Source: an uncultured Bacteroides sp.
Lineage (GTDB): Bacteria; Bacteroidota; Bacteroidia; Bacteroidales; Bacteroidaceae
Direction of reading: 5' to 3'
Assembly: GCA_944320295.1 (NCBI GenBank)
Contig: CALUGY010000035.1
Span: forward strand, 1-64,000
Length of the DNA stretch: 64,000 bases
A program made the position numbers and the translations under genes. Below the pieces are notes generated by a model that saw nothing but the letters and a program-made list of their open reading frames with translations, was not told the origin of the DNA and searched no databases. Every line of letters starts with the position of its first letter. Position 1 is the first letter of the stretch. Of this stretch, positions 1 to 8,054 are shown one piece after another.

Positions 1-1
1 C

Positions 2-805
2 CGCTTCACCGACCAGCTGCCCCTGGAGGACATAGACTGCCTCTTCTTCTGCACCGCCCACGGCGACACGCGCAAGTTCATCGACAGCCACCCGCTGCCG
101 GAAGGGCTAAAAGTCATCGACCTCTCCCTGGACTACCGCCTCAAGGCCGAGGGCAACGACTTCGTCTACGGCCTGCCGGAGCTGAACCGCCGCGTCACCT
201 GCAAGGCGCAGCACGTGGCCAACCCCGGCTGCTTCGCCACCTGCATCCAACTGGGACTGCTCCCCCTGGCCAAACACCTGATGCTGAACGACGACATCAT
301 GGTGAACGCCATCACCGGCAGCACCGGGGCGGGCGTGAAACCGGGCGCGACGAGCCACTTCAGCTGGCGCAACAACAACCTGAGCGTCTACAAGGCCTTC
401 GAGCACCAGCACGTGCCCGAGATACGCCAGAGCCTGAAGCAGTTGCAGAACAGCTTCGACTCCGCCATCGACTTCATCCCCTACCGGGGCGACTTCCCGC
501 GCGGCATCTTCGCCACCATCGTCGTGAAGAACAAGTGCAACATCGAGGAGCTGACGCGCATCTACGAGGAGTATTACGCGGAAGACTCCTTCACCTTCCT
601 CGTCGACAAGAACATCGACCTGAAGCAGGTGGTGAACACCAACAAGTGCCTCCTCCACCTGGAGAAGCATGGGGACAAGTTGCTCATCATCTCCTGCATC
701 GACAATCTGCTGAAGGGTGCCAGCGGCCAGGCCGTCCACAACATGAACCTGATGTTCAACCTCGAGGAGACGGTGGGGCTCAGGCTGAAGCCGAGTGCGT
801 TTTAA
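2..805 (+). CDS. argC: N-acetyl-gamma-glutamyl-phosphate reductase, 5' end outside window
   Basis: ArgC reduces N-acyl-glutamyl-phosphate to the semialdehyde in arginine synthesis, in the cytoplasm. The frame is open from base 2, so the N-terminal NAD(P)-binding part is largely missing. The visible part contains the active-site cysteine in NPGCFAT (codons near 215-235) and the family motif GSTGAGVKPG. Some Bacteroides use N-succinyl instead of N-acetyl intermediates, and the sequence alone does not decide between them. argD follows after a small inserted nuclease cassette. High confidence in the family. Confidence 0.95.
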   Translation, partial: RFTDQLPLEDIDCLFFCTAHGDTRKFIDSHPLPEGLKVIDLSLDYRLKAEGNDFVYGLPELNRRVTCKAQHVANPGCFATCIQLGLLPLAKHLMLNDDIMVNAITGSTGAGVKPGATSHFSWRNNNLSVYKAFEHQHVPEIRQSLKQLQNSFDSAIDFIPYRGDFPRGIFATIVVKNKCNIEELTRIYEEYYAEDSFTFLVDKNIDLKQVVNTNKCLLHLEKHGDKLLIISCIDNLLKGASGQAVHNMNLMFNLEETVGLRLKPSAF

Positions 806-828
806 AGCGACTTAAAACTGATTTGTAT

Positions 829-1193
829 TGTCATCCTGAACGAAGTGAAGGATCTCCCGAAATCTATGAGCTACTGGATCTACATCATGACAAACGCCTA
901 CCGGAATGTGCTCTACATCGGTGTCACCAACGACTTAGTCCGCCGGTATCAGGAGCACAAAAGCGGGCTGCTTGACGGATTCACCAAGAGATACCGCCGC
1001 CACTACCTGGTCTATTACGAGGAATACCAGCAGATCACGGATGCCATCGCCCGGGAGAAAGAACTGAAAGGCTGGCTGAGAAAAAGGAAGAATGCCCTAA
1101 TCAGTCAGATGAACCCGCGGTGGGAGGACTTGGGGGCTAACCTCTAAGAATATTTCGGTCAGCGGGAGATCCTTCACTTCGTTCAGGATGACA
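829..1193. mobile_element. GIY-YIG cassette bounded by a perfect 31-bp inverted repeat
   Basis: The arm at 829-859 (begins TGTCATCCTGAACGAAG) is the exact reverse complement of 1163-1193. The only gene between them is the small GIY-YIG nuclease. The cassette lies between argC and argD, which are normally adjacent, so it looks inserted into an arginine operon. A related gene-less element is at 19236-19314. Mobility is inferred and no target-site duplication was established. Confidence 0.7.
866..1147 (+). CDS. Small GIY-YIG nuclease-domain protein
   Basis: This protein of about 93 aa has a GIY-YIG-like nuclease core: the variant motif WIYIM near residue 4 and LYIGVT near residue 19, followed by the expected RRYQEHK helix. 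I chose the ATG at 866. A GTG at 845 is in frame but lies inside the left inverted repeat. Single-domain GIY-YIG proteins of this size are common in Bacteroidetes and other phyla, and their cellular role is unsettled. The gene sits alone between two arms of a perfect inverted repeat, which suggests it travels with or acts on those ends. That last point is inference. Confidence 0.85.
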   Translation: MSYWIYIMTNAYRNVLYIGVTNDLVRRYQEHKSGLLDGFTKRYRRHYLVYYEEYQQITDAIAREKELKGWLRKRKNALISQMNPRWEDLGANL

Positions 1194-1279
1194 GAGCAAA
1201 CAAATATATTCATCAACCCAAGAAGAAGGAGAAACACAAGGAAATTCTTCATTCTTCATTCCTAATTCTTCATTATGAT

Positions 1280-2401
1280 ATGAAACTCTTTGACGTATAT
1301 CCCTTATTCGACATCAACATCGTGCGGGGCAAAGGCTGCCACGTATGGGACAACCAGGGCACCGAGTACCTCGACCTCTACGGCGGGCACGCCGTCATCT
1401 CCATCGGCCATGCGCATCCGCACTACGTGGAGATGATAAGCCGGCAGGTGGCCACGCTGGGCTTCTACTCCAACTCAGTAATAAACAAGCTGCAAGTGGA
1501 ACTGGCCGAACGACTGGGCCGTGCCTGCGGCTACGACGACTATCAGCTGTTCCTCATCAACTCCGGCGCGGAAGCCAACGAGAACGCGCTGAAGCTGGCC
1601 TCGTTCCACAACGGGCGGACACGCATCGTCAGCTTCGCCAAGGCCTTCCACGGACGCACGTCGCTGGCGGTGGAAGTGACGGACAACCCGAAAATCATCG
1701 CCCCGGTAAACGCCTGCGGACACGTCACCTACCTGCCCCTGAACGACACGGAAGCCATGCGCGCCGAGCTTCGACGGGGCGACGTCTGCGCCGTCATCAT
1801 CGAGGGTATCCAAGGCGTGGGCGGCATACAGGTGCCCGACACGGCCTTCATGCAGGCATTGAGGGAGGAGTGCACGCAGACAGGCACCGTCCTCATCCTC
1901 GACGAGATACAGAGCGGATACGGCCGCAGCGGCAAGTTCTTCGCCCACCAATATGCCGGCATCCGCCCCGACATGATTACCGTGGCCAAAGGCATCGGCA
2001 ACGGCTTCCCCATGGGTGCCGTGCTCATCAGTCCTGAGTTCAAGCCCGTCTACGGCCAGCTGGGCACGACGTTCGGCGGCAACCACCTGGCGTGCGCGGC
2101 AGCCCTGGCGGTGCTGGACGTCATCGAAGGCGAGGGACTCATCGAGAACGCCGCCCGCGTAGGCTCGCATCTGCTGGAGGAACTGAAAAAGCTGCCGCAG
2201 CTGAAGGACGTCCGCGGCCGGGGCCTGATGATAGGCATGGAGTTCGCACAGCCCATCAAGGAACTGCGTTCGCGCTTGCTGCACGAGCAGAAGGTGTTCA
2301 CCGGCGTGAGCGGCACAAACGTCATCCGCCTGCTGCCGCCGCTGTGCCTGACGATGGACGAGGCCGACACGTTCCTCGAACGGTTCGCGAAGGTACTGTA
2401 A
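1280..2401 (+). CDS. argD: Acetylornithine (or succinylornithine) aminotransferase
   Basis: A PLP-dependent class-III aminotransferase of 373 aa that converts N-acyl-glutamate semialdehyde to N-acyl-ornithine. Visible landmarks are the NSGAEANENALKLA phosphate-binding segment, FHGRT, ILDEIQSGYGRSGKFFA with the PLP Asp, and VAKGIGNGFPMGA with the Schiff-base lysine. The start is ATG 1280 (MKLFDVYPLF). It follows argC after the GIY-YIG cassette and ends at a strong hairpin terminator. The acyl group (acetyl or succinyl) cannot be read from the sequence. Confidence 0.93.
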   Translation: MKLFDVYPLFDINIVRGKGCHVWDNQGTEYLDLYGGHAVISIGHAHPHYVEMISRQVATLGFYSNSVINKLQVELAERLGRACGYDDYQLFLINSGAEANENALKLASFHNGRTRIVSFAKAFHGRTSLAVEVTDNPKIIAPVNACGHVTYLPLNDTEAMRAELRRGDVCAVIIEGIQGVGGIQVPDTAFMQALREECTQTGTVLILDEIQSGYGRSGKFFAHQYAGIRPDMITVAKGIGNGFPMGAVLISPEFKPVYGQLGTTFGGNHLACAAALAVLDVIEGEGLIENAARVGSHLLEELKKLPQLKDVRGRGLMIGMEFAQPIKELRSRLLHEQKVFTGVSGTNVIRLLPPLCLTMDEADTFLERFAKVL

Positions 2402-2416
2402 AACAAAGGAAAGCAA

Positions 2417-2448
2417 AAAGGCAACCCGCAACGGTTGCCTTTCTTTTT
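2417..2448 (+). terminator. Rho-independent terminator after argD
   Basis: The 10-bp stem 2417-2426 pairs with 2433-2442 (AAAGGCAACC / GGTTGCCTTT), followed by a T-rich run at 2441-2448. It lies 15 bp after the argD stop. Because the left arm is preceded by an A-run, it could also stop minus-strand transcripts leaving the esterase fragment. Confidence 0.85.
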
Positions 2449-2755
2449 ACTCTACGGGCTTGCCCGTCAGCTCCCACCCGGTGAGGGTGGACAGATAGGG
2501 GATGATGGCCATGGCCATCTTCTTGTGCCCCTTTATGCCCGGATGTTGCGCCGCGCCGATGTCGGTGGTATGGTTGTAGATGTTGGGCTGCAACGCCAAG
2601 AGGTGCACGCGCGGGTCGCCCGACTCATGCACCACGGCTTCATAATAAGAATAGGTATAGGCCGGAATGTCCGCCGGGTACAGGCACAATATGGGCACGT
2701 CGCCGCCATAGTGCGTGCGCAGCTGGGAGAGTATCTGCCGGTAGGCGGCCACGAA
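2447..2755 (-). pseudogene. C-terminal remnant of a CE2-like SGNH esterase
   Basis: About 100 residues align end to end with the C-terminal third of the intact esterase at 11057-12169, including PILCLYP, YYEAVV, GDP.VHLL, the HPGI..H/Q..MAM catalytic-His segment and the final KPVE. Homology begins exactly at the Phe-Val codons (2750-2755), and the next upstream codon is a stop (2756-2758). The GNSLTCGYG nucleophile and the LGSND block are absent, so it cannot be an active esterase. Nucleotide similarity to the intact copy is clearly imperfect, so this is an old, decayed paralogue rather than a recent copy. A GTG at 2752 could still start a 101-aa peptide. Confidence 0.85.
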
Positions 2756-2829
2756 CTACAAAAATACAAATGTTTCCGCACTTGCGGCAAGAAGCGGGTG
2801 TTTTTTGACGGCCGACATGTCATATATGG

Positions 2830-2917
2830 GGCTCGCGGCCGCGACATGTTGCGGCCGTGCTCCGAACACGTTGCGCCCGACCACGCAACGCGTTCCGTAT
2901 ACGAGCGGAACATGTCG
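2830..2917 (-). repeat. 22-bp quartet repeat, array A (inverted orientation)
   Basis: Four 22-bp units whose six-base cores start at 2844, 2866, 2888 and 2910 (ACATGT, ACACGT, ACGCGT, ACATGT on the plus strand). Read on the minus strand, the units fit SAACRYGTYSCG plus a 10-base GC-rich spacer. This is the only one of the seven family-1 arrays in this orientation. It lies between the GH27 gene and the truncated esterase. An extra ACATGT at 2815 is 29 bp away and out of register. Confidence 0.85.
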
Positions 2918-2998
2918 CGAAGCCGGGCGGTGTTTAAACGCTATGAATGAAGAATTTATTCCAACGGGGACAAGCACACGGCACGTCCCCGCAGGGAG

Positions 2999-5008
2999 TT
3001 ACTTGCCAGCAGCCTCCGCATCGGTCAGCGGGGTCACTTTGATGAAAGACACGCCGTGCCACGGCACCTTGGCCGAGAAGCCTCCGCTGAACACGCCCAA
3101 GTCCTTCTGCCGCCACAAATCCCTGACGCGGGCCTTCCCCTCGATGCCTATCCGGCTGAAAAGCAACTGCATGTCATAGTCCTGTTGCTGGATGCGCACG
3201 GCATCGTCCTGGTCCCAAAGCACGAAGTAAGGGTCTATCTGGAACAGCCCCACGGCATACGAGCCGTCATGCAGTTTCTTATACCATATCTGGCCGTTGT
3301 CCGTCAGCACCTTATGCGCCGGAGCGGACAAGGGGTCTTGGTCCACGGCTATCACCTCGTTGTTGGTCAGCAGGCCCAGGGTGAAGTCGTCGATGGCGGC
3401 CATGTCGCACCCGATGAGCAACGGGGCCGACAAGATGCACCACAGCGAGATGTGCGAATACTGCTCGTCGGGCGTCAGGGCGGACTCCATCACCTGGGGC
3501 CGCCAAGCCTTGCCCAACCGGCCCACGACCAGCATGTCCGGGTCGTTGTAGTAGCCCGGTGCCGTGGCCTGCGCGCACACGTCCTGAAAGCAGCCAATGG
3601 CGGTGACCACGTTCCACTCGTCGGTAATGTCGCGCGTGGTGCGCCACAGGTCGCCCCCGGCCTCCTTGGCCCAGTTCCACACGTTGGGGGCACCATATCC
3701 CACACAGAACACCACATCGCGCCCCACCTTGTCCAGCGCGTCGCGCATCACGATGTAGGGGGCTTGGATGGTCTCCTCGCGGGTGTCCTCCTGCACGTCC
3801 ATGTAGCCGCAATGGTCGTACTTCAGGTAGTCCACGCCCCACTCGGCCCACGTCCGCGCGTCGGTCTCCTCATGGCCGTAGCTGCCGAGGAAACTGCCGC
3901 AGGTGGTGGGTCCCGGCGAGGAATAGATGCCGAACTTCAGCCCCAGCGAATGGACGTACCCGCCCAGCGCCTTCATGTCCGGGAACTTGGCGTTTCCGCC
4001 CAGGGTTCCGTCAGACGAGCGTTCGGCAGCTTGCCAACCGTCGTCCACGTTGATGTAGGTCCAGCCGTAAGGTTGCAGCTTTTCGTGCATCGTGCGCGCG
4101 GCGTCCCGCACTTTGGCGTCGTCCACGTCCAGTCCCCAGCAGTTCCAACTGTTCCATCCCATCGGCGGGGTCAGGGCTATCTTGTCGCCTATCTTCAGCA
4201 CCGTCTCTTTCTCGTCGCGCCCCAGCTCGTTTTCAGCCACCAGGCGGACGCTGTACTCTCCCCTTTCATGGCAAACACCGGTGATGACGCCTGTGGACGC
4301 GTCTATCTCCAACCCCTCGGGCAGTCCGTGGGCGGAGAAGACCATAGGCCGCCTGCCCGTCGCCATAACCGCCATCTGGAAGGGGTTGCCCGGCCTTGCG
4401 CCGTATACCAGGGGATTGTTGATGCGCGGCGTGTCGGGAGCGGGCGGGGTCAGGATGTACTTCTCCTTCTTGACGGGTTCGGGCCACACGGGGATAGGCT
4501 CGACTTCACCATTCGTGACGAACTTCACGTTCAGCCAGTCTGCATGGTCGTACATGATCCCGTCCCCACACTCCTCCACCAGCAGCAACACCTTGTCCAC
4601 TCCCGTGAGGTCTACATGGAACGGTTGTACCGGTGCGCCTTTCCACATCACAGGACTCTGCCACAGCACCTTCCTGTCGCCCACAATCTTGTAACGGTGT
4701 TTCCCGGCAAAAGGGTTATTGTCGTCGGCGCCCACCATGCCTGTCACGTACAAGGCTTTCTTGTCCAGGCTGAACAACATGCGGCTGATGGAGTGCACCC
4801 CCACACCGCGTTCGTACACCGTGCCGTTGACCGTCAAGGGCGAGGGTGTCCATACCACGGCCTGGTTCGGCTGGGGCATGCCCCAGTCTTGCACACAATA
4901 GGCCGCACGGTATGCCTCGTCCAGCCACACCGTCTTCTGTTGTGCCCACGAAAGGGCGGATGCCGACAGCAAAGCCGCCGACAGCCCTAAGGTTTTCACA
5001 ATCTTCAT
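2999..5008 (-). CDS. GH27-type alpha-galactosidase with NPCBM domain
   Basis: A secreted protein of 669 aa. The signal peptide MKIVKTLGLSAALLSASALSWAQ fixes the start at 5008, and an in-frame ATG at 5083 would overlap the upstream gene. An NPCBM-like carbohydrate-binding module (about residues 25-165) is followed by an Ig-like putative-binding segment and a GH27 barrel beginning at MGWNSWNCWG. The likely nucleophile Asp is in YLKYDHCGY and the acid/base Asp in LWRTTRDITDEW. GH27 enzymes remove terminal alpha-galactose and some remove alpha-N-acetylgalactosamine. It is the last enzyme of the PUL, 13 bp after the DUF4434 gene, so co-transcribed. Confidence 0.9.
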   Translation of the reverse strand: MKIVKTLGLSAALLSASALSWAQQKTVWLDEAYRAAYCVQDWGMPQPNQAVVWTPSPLTVNGTVYERGVGVHSISRMLFSLDKKALYVTGMVGADDNNPFAGKHRYKIVGDRKVLWQSPVMWKGAPVQPFHVDLTGVDKVLLLVEECGDGIMYDHADWLNVKFVTNGEVEPIPVWPEPVKKEKYILTPPAPDTPRINNPLVYGARPGNPFQMAVMATGRRPMVFSAHGLPEGLEIDASTGVITGVCHERGEYSVRLVAENELGRDEKETVLKIGDKIALTPPMGWNSWNCWGLDVDDAKVRDAARTMHEKLQPYGWTYINVDDGWQAAERSSDGTLGGNAKFPDMKALGGYVHSLGLKFGIYSSPGPTTCGSFLGSYGHEETDARTWAEWGVDYLKYDHCGYMDVQEDTREETIQAPYIVMRDALDKVGRDVVFCVGYGAPNVWNWAKEAGGDLWRTTRDITDEWNVVTAIGCFQDVCAQATAPGYYNDPDMLVVGRLGKAWRPQVMESALTPDEQYSHISLWCILSAPLLIGCDMAAIDDFTLGLLTNNEVIAVDQDPLSAPAHKVLTDNGQIWYKKLHDGSYAVGLFQIDPYFVLWDQDDAVRIQQQDYDMQLLFSRIGIEGKARVRDLWRQKDLGVFSGGFSAKVPWHGVSFIKVTPLTDAEAAGK

Positions 5009-5021
5009 AACCGTCTGCCTT

Positions 5022-6497
5022 TCAGTTGATGAACACTTCGTCCAGATACACGCGGCAGGGAGCCTCGAACTCCAACTTGACAAACCGGCACTTCCCTATG
5101 CCTTCGAACAAGAGGCCTTCTATCCAAGCATCGTGTTTGTTGTTCGGATAGCTTGCAGACGCTTTCCGCGATACCTGTTTATACGACACGCCGTCTTTGG
5201 AAACGGACAGCGAAATGGCCTTGGGCAACCCGATGTTGCCGGGGGCATAGTTCAAGAAGCGGGCCAGCAGCCACTTCACCTTCGGCTTGCCTTCCAGCTC
5301 GAAGGTCACCGCGTGTTTTCCGGGTTCGAATTGCACCCAGCGGAGGTCTTGGCTGTCTTCTTCGGCCTGTTCCTTGTCAAGCAGCTTGGCCAGCACCATA
5401 TCGTCCGCACGGGCTGCGATGCCGCCATGCAGTTCGCCCATGAAAGACGAGGCCAGCAGGTTCCAGTACTTGTCCCCGTGCTTCCAAGCCATATAATCCG
5501 TATACGCCTTGTTAGAACAAATAGGCTGTCCCAGCGGATAAGGAGACGCGGGCTTGTCCATCAGTCCGCACACGATGAACGAGATGATGTTTTCCACGCC
5601 GGCGGCGGAAGCGGCGGCCTGCTGCGCCAGATAGCGGGGATATGCCGCCGGTATCAGGGCCGAGGTGCGGTCATTGGTGGCCTTTTCCCACGTGAAGGTC
5701 TCGCAGTTGGCCCACAGGGCGATGTCGAGCTTGTCATGGATGGCCCTCAACTGCTCCCAGTTGCGGCGCAGGCGGGGAAGGGGGAACGGCTCGCGCACGC
5801 ATCCCACCTCGTCCTGGTAGGCTATGATGTCGACCTTCAGCTTGGCCAACTGCTGCGCGTAGGCAGGGTCGTCGAAGGCGGAGTCCACAATGCCGTAGGG
5901 GGAAATCATTATCTTCTTCCTCGGCGCAAGCGAGGTGGCGCAGGCGCTCAAGTCGTTGACGGCAAGCACGGCATGTTCCGACAAGATGGGGCACAGACAG
6001 TCCTCCACCGGCAAATACCATCCATAAAACGCCTTATTGTCCTTGTACAGGGCGGCCAGTTCCTTCATGATGTCCTTCTGCCGCTGCTTGATGGCCGGGT
6101 CGCGCAGGTTGTCATCCTGGTTCTTGGCCCATCCCGTGCTCAGGAACACCTTCATGCCCAAATCCGCCGCCTTGTCCATGATGGCGTCCACCGGGCTTTC
6201 GTTCCCCTCGGCATAAGCGTGGGGCATCAGCTGCGACGGGTAGAAGGCTTTCCCCTCGTTGGCCACCGCCATGAACACCAGGTACTCTATCCCCATTTCC
6301 GACAGTTCCTTCACTTTCTGGCGCCACATGGCCGGATCGGTGTTGTCCGTGTCCGCCGGGTTGGTATACTTATTCCTGACATCTTGGTACACAAGGTTTA
6401 TCCACGTACCTTTAACTGGCAGTACCGGCGTGACCTGCGACCGGGCATTCATGCACAAAAGGAACATGAATGCGGCAAATATCATACATTTCCTCAT
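5022..6497 (-). CDS. DUF4434 protein, putative glycosidase (PUL copy 1)
   Basis: A secreted protein of about 491 aa from the second in-frame Met (MRKCMIFAAFMFLLCM signal peptide). The first Met at 6524 would overlap the upstream stop. A TIM-barrel-like DUF4434 domain spans about residues 25-330, and a C-terminal beta-rich region looks like a discoidin/F5-8-type binding module. Two acidic residues are conserved with the five other DUF4434 proteins here: Glu165 in FYGWYLPVED and Glu266 in LWANCETF. A YQD motif lies between them. This order and spacing match acid/base and nucleophile of clan-A retaining glycosidases. No activity is established and the substrate is unknown. Confidence 0.8.
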   Translation of the reverse strand: MRKCMIFAAFMFLLCMNARSQVTPVLPVKGTWINLVYQDVRNKYTNPADTDNTDPAMWRQKVKELSEMGIEYLVFMAVANEGKAFYPSQLMPHAYAEGNESPVDAIMDKAADLGMKVFLSTGWAKNQDDNLRDPAIKQRQKDIMKELAALYKDNKAFYGWYLPVEDCLCPILSEHAVLAVNDLSACATSLAPRKKIMISPYGIVDSAFDDPAYAQQLAKLKVDIIAYQDEVGCVREPFPLPRLRRNWEQLRAIHDKLDIALWANCETFTWEKATNDRTSALIPAAYPRYLAQQAAASAAGVENIISFIVCGLMDKPASPYPLGQPICSNKAYTDYMAWKHGDKYWNLLASSFMGELHGGIAARADDMVLAKLLDKEQAEEDSQDLRWVQFEPGKHAVTFELEGKPKVKWLLARFLNYAPGNIGLPKAISLSVSKDGVSYKQVSRKASASYPNNKHDAWIEGLLFEGIGKCRFVKLEFEAPCRVYLDEVFIN

Positions 6498-6507
6498 AAT
6501 CTGTCTC

Positions 6508-8034
6508 TTACTGTTTCTTGTCATAAGTTATCATCTCCGTTATCCATATCTTTCCTTGCGGCAAGGGGTTCTTCCATTTGAACGTCAGCTCGTGTGTCCC
6601 GGTTCCGCAGTCATAGCAGAAGAACAGTTCACACTTCCGCTGGTTGATGTCCAACGGCAGGCGTGTCGTCTCATAAAGTTTCCCGTCCAGATAGACTTCC
6701 ATCTCCGCCACGTAATCAGAGGGTAATCCGCCCGCCACATAGCCTTTCAAGACGACTCCCGTACCGGTAAACGACAAGGGAGCGGCATCATCTATCGAAT
6801 TTTCCACCACACGCTTGTCACGCACGTACAAGCCATCGAACGCCACTTCCAGCGGAACGGGCCGTACTTCCGGTTTGGGAATAAGATAGGCTCCATCTGC
6901 CGTCTTCACGCACGCATTCCGTTGCAGCATGGCACAGGCATGGTTGAAACTCAGTTCATAAGCCTTGTTCAAGCTGATGTATGTACCGTCGAAAGGAATA
7001 TCCCCCACCTCGTAAAGGGCCTCCTTCCACTTCTCGGGTATGCGGTCATAGCCCAGCAAAGTGCCCAATATGCCCGCCGCCGTTGCCGGGTTGCAATCGG
7101 AATCCTGCCCCGTACGGGTGGCGATGTCCACCGTCTTGGAAAAATCGCCACCGCCATACAGCAAGCCCATGATGACATAGGCGCAATTTATCTTCGTCCC
7201 GATGTTCAGCGTGTTGTGTATCCCTTCGGGGCAGCCGATTTCCTCGCTCCACTTGTTTTGCAACTCGAACCACGTCCGTTTCCAGTCCTCAGGGTACTGC
7301 TTGTGCCAGGCTATCACATCGGCCATGCACTTGTGGAATTGGCTTTCCGCCGGGATGGCACGGAGCGCTTCCTTGACCACGGTTTCCACGTTGTCTTCCA
7401 CATAGGCCAGGGAATACATTGTTGCCACGTAAACTCCTCCATACCAGCCGTCGCCGTAAGAGATAAGGTGTCCCACGCGGTCGCAAATCTCGGCTGCACG
7501 TTCCGGCATACCCGGCGACATGATACCCGCGAAGTCCGCCTCTATCTGGAAGTCGATGCAATGGGCGTGGGGATTGTTCTTCCAAAAGCCGCTTTCGTGC
7601 CCTTTCAATCCTTGCGACAGGTTGTAGCGGGCCATCTGGTTGGCGTGCCACAAGGGATAACCGGTACGCCGGAAAGCCACGGCGAAGGAGTCGACAGGAG
7701 CATCCAAGCCGCAACGCTCGAACACGTCCACAAACGTCAGGTCTACATACACGTCGTCATACAGCCCGGGGAAAGAGTCATACCATTTCTTGACAGTATG
7801 CTTGTCCCATGCTATGGGTATGTAATCTTGGATGATGGTACCTTGGAACTTGAACTCCGTAGCACCTCCATAACTGCAACCTATCGTCTGGCCGGCCCAG
7901 GCGCCTTTCACCTTGTCGAGCAACACCTGCTCCGACAAAGCGACGGTATTCTCTTCCCCGGCACAAGCCGACAAGCCTGCCAAAGAGCCGGATAACAGCA
8001 AGCAAGCTATACAAAACTTATTAACAGCATTCAT
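6508..8034 (-). CDS. ADP-ribosylglycohydrolase-family lipoprotein (copy 1)
   Basis: A 508-aa lipoprotein (lipobox LSAC, Cys24). The ARH/DraG-like fold is recognisable from KVKGAWAGQTIGCSYGG near residue 41 and GQDSDCNPATAAG near residue 300, which carries metal-binding Asp residues. The usual GD..G motif reads GCSYG and the usual DDT reads DLT (98-100), so the metal site is non-standard. A C-terminal region of about 130 aa is beta-rich. Export plus the PUL setting makes a glycosidase on an extracellular glycan more likely than removal of ADP-ribose from protein. A paralogue with the same substitutions is at 26812-28335. Confidence 0.8.
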   Translation of the reverse strand: MNAVNKFCIACLLLSGSLAGLSACAGEENTVALSEQVLLDKVKGAWAGQTIGCSYGGATEFKFQGTIIQDYIPIAWDKHTVKKWYDSFPGLYDDVYVDLTFVDVFERCGLDAPVDSFAVAFRRTGYPLWHANQMARYNLSQGLKGHESGFWKNNPHAHCIDFQIEADFAGIMSPGMPERAAEICDRVGHLISYGDGWYGGVYVATMYSLAYVEDNVETVVKEALRAIPAESQFHKCMADVIAWHKQYPEDWKRTWFELQNKWSEEIGCPEGIHNTLNIGTKINCAYVIMGLLYGGGDFSKTVDIATRTGQDSDCNPATAAGILGTLLGYDRIPEKWKEALYEVGDIPFDGTYISLNKAYELSFNHACAMLQRNACVKTADGAYLIPKPEVRPVPLEVAFDGLYVRDKRVVENSIDDAAPLSFTGTGVVLKGYVAGGLPSDYVAEMEVYLDGKLYETTRLPLDINQRKCELFFCYDCGTGTHELTFKWKNPLPQGKIWITEMITYDKKQ

Positions 8035-8054
8035 ACGTCACAAAGTTTTCATAT

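Noticed and set aside
845..866. GTG at 845 as start of the GIY-YIG protein
   Set aside because: It lies within the inverted repeat arm, and the ATG at 866 gives the normal domain start.
2435..2950. Plus-strand 171-aa reading frame over the esterase fragment
   Set aside because: It is antisense to a region with clear minus-strand protein homology and runs through array A.
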